The translations under genes and the position numbers were made by a program. 64,000 nucleotides of DNA from Phenylobacterium deserti. GTDB lineage: Bacteria; Pseudomonadota; Alphaproteobacteria; Caulobacterales; Caulobacteraceae. The notes beneath the pieces are model-generated. The model made no database searches and was not told the origin of the DNA. It saw only the letters and a program-made list of their open reading frames with translations. Shown here one piece after another: positions 62,641 through 64,000 of the stretch. The stretch spans positions 93,384 through 157,383 of the forward strand of contig CAMCIK010000002.1 in assembly GCA_945874825.1 (NCBI GenBank). The letters are read 5' to 3'. Every line of letters starts with the position of its first letter. The first letter of the stretch is position 1.

Positions 62641-63485
62641 GGGACGATCGCCGTCGCAGGCCGTTTGTCCTGGAGCAGGTTGAGCACGGCAGCGGCAGTC
62701 TCCTCGACCGATCGCCGTGTGACATCGATCACAGGCCAGCCCTGGCGTTCGTAGAGCCGGCGCGCCTGCACCACCTCGTCGCGGACCGCCTCCATGTCCG
62801 TGTAGCTGGTGCCCCGGTTCTCCCGAAGGGACAGGAGGCGGTTCCGCCGGATCTGGATGAGCCGGTCAGGTGAAATGGTCAGCCCGACGATCAGCGCCTT
62901 TTCAAGCTGGCCCAGCTTCTCCGGCACCGAGGCGCCGGGTACCAGGGGCACATTGGCGGCGCGGATACCCCGGTGAGCCAGGTAGATGCAGGTGGGGGTC
63001 TTGGAGGTCCGCGAGACGCCTACGAGCACGACGTCCGCCTGGTCTAGCTCCTGCCCGCCCTGCCCGTCGTCGTGGCCGATGGCGTAGTTCAAGGCATCCA
63101 TGCGATTGAAGTAATCGGTGTCCAGGGCATGCTGGACACCAACCCTGCGGGTCAGTGAGGCACCAAGATAGCGCGAAAGGGCCGAGACCAGGGGGTCAAG
63201 GGCGGCGATGCAGGGCATGTCCAGCCGCCGGCATCCATCTTCCAGAAGGGTCCTGAGGCTGTCATCGACGATGGTATGCATGACCATGCCCGGTGCCGCC
63301 TCAATGTCCGAGAGGGCTCGCTCAAGCTGCCGGGGCGAGCGCACCAGGGCGTAGTAGTGCTCGATGGGCAGGACGTTCTCGAACCGCGCACAGACCGCCC
63401 TGGCCATGGCGTTCAGGGTCTCGCCGGTGGAATCCGATACCAGATGCAGGTGGAAGAAGGTCGCGAAGCGTGAGGCGGAGGTCAT
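62637..63485 (-). CDS. Pyruvate, phosphate dikinase regulatory protein (DUF299 kinase/pyrophosphorylase)
   Basis: FHLHLVSDSTGETLNAMARAV, DVVLVGVSRTSKTPTCIYLAHRGIRAANVPLVPG. Confidence 0.94.
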   Translation of the reverse strand: MTSASRFATFFHLHLVSDSTGETLNAMARAVCARFENVLPIEHYYALVRSPRQLERALSDIEAAPGMVMHTIVDDSLRTLLEDGCRRLDMPCIAALDPLVSALSRYLGASLTRRVGVQHALDTDYFNRMDALNYAIGHDDGQGGQELDQADVVLVGVSRTSKTPTCIYLAHRGIRAANVPLVPGASVPEKLGQLEKALIVGLTISPDRLIQIRRNRLLSLRENRGTSYTDMEAVRDEVVQARRLYERQGWPVIDVTRRSVEETAAAVLNLLQDKRPATAIVP

Positions 63486-63585
63486 GGTCGGGGTGACACT
63501 CGGTTCGGGGCCTGGACGGGAAACCTGTGGACGAAACTGTCGACGCCTTCTTAGCCGATGTCGTTCAGGGTGGGGAGAAAACACG

Positions 63586-63927
63586 TGGCGACGCCGTGGG
63601 TCGCAGAGGTCATCCTAAAACCGGGTGCGAAGCGGCTGTTTGATCCACCGATGCTGCCAGCTGTGCACCGACGGTTCACAGGGTTAAAGAAAGGTTAACA
63701 TCAGTGGTGATCCGTAGAGGCTTCTCCCCAGCGCAATCTCGGAATTCCGTATATATATCAAGTTTTTGGGCTTTTTCCACAGATTGACCTGGTCGGCTTC
63801 CAAGGCGGTGGGTGAACCGTTCAAAGGGTGGTGGAACCCAAGGGGAAAACGGCATCCATCCCCGGCTTCCGCCGGCCCTCTACCCCTACGACCCTAAAAA
63901 TGAAGTCCTTTAGATTGGAAGGAAGGC
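63586..63927. other. Candidate chromosomal origin of replication (oriC) region
   Basis: CtrA box TTAA-AGAAAGG-TTAA (63684-63698), IHF match TATCAAGTTTTTG (63756-63768), AT-rich tract 63741-63776, DnaA-box-like TTTTCCACA (63773-63781) and TGATCCACC (63641-63649), beside PPSR-maf-aroE-coaE-dnaQ. Confidence 0.65.
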
Positions 63928-64000
63928 ATGGGCTCTGTGATCCCCACGCTTGAGCCCAAAGGCTTGGCAGGGTTTAAGGGCACCATGTCTGACGCCTCGA
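63928..64000 (+). CDS. 5' end of an unidentified CDS (possibly hemE by Caulobacter synteny), truncated by window
   Basis: Strong SD GGAAGGAAGGC then ATG 63928, open to the window end (MGSVIPTLEPKGLAGFKGTMSDAS); alternative in-frame ATG at 63985. Confidence 0.4.
   Translation, partial: MGSVIPTLEPKGLAGFKGTMSDAS

Overview
High-GC alphaproteobacterial chromosome segment, probably Caulobacterales (Caulobacter/Phenylobacterium-like). Most of it is dense core-genome coding sequence. It starts inside a malic-enzyme C-terminus and ends in a probable origin of replication: PPSR-maf-aroE-coaE-dnaQ-secB-tim44-mltA-smr next to an intergenic region with a perfect CtrA box, a perfect IHF-consensus match, an AT-rich tract and DnaA-box-like motifs. 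Clear blocks are metK-lnt-corC-ybeY-phoH-miaB-fur-rimI-tsaB-nifU, kup/argG, fabI-fabB-fabA, hisBHAFE, and one tRNA-Gly(GCC). Main leads: (i) a single-gene fusion of a class I SAM methyltransferase with an HNH nuclease beside the DUF6481/tRNA-Gly locus; (ii) a sensor (Cache/HAMP) class III cyclase-like protein whose catalytic residues look eroded, directly followed by an MscS channel with a cyclic-nucleotide-binding domain; (iii) a four-copy dispersed palindromic repeat at gene 3' ends, twice as a two-hairpin compound element; (iv) a nitroreductase-MarR-MarR operon with a palindromic operator; (v) the candidate oriC. Calls come from reading the sequence and recalling protein families; no searches were run.
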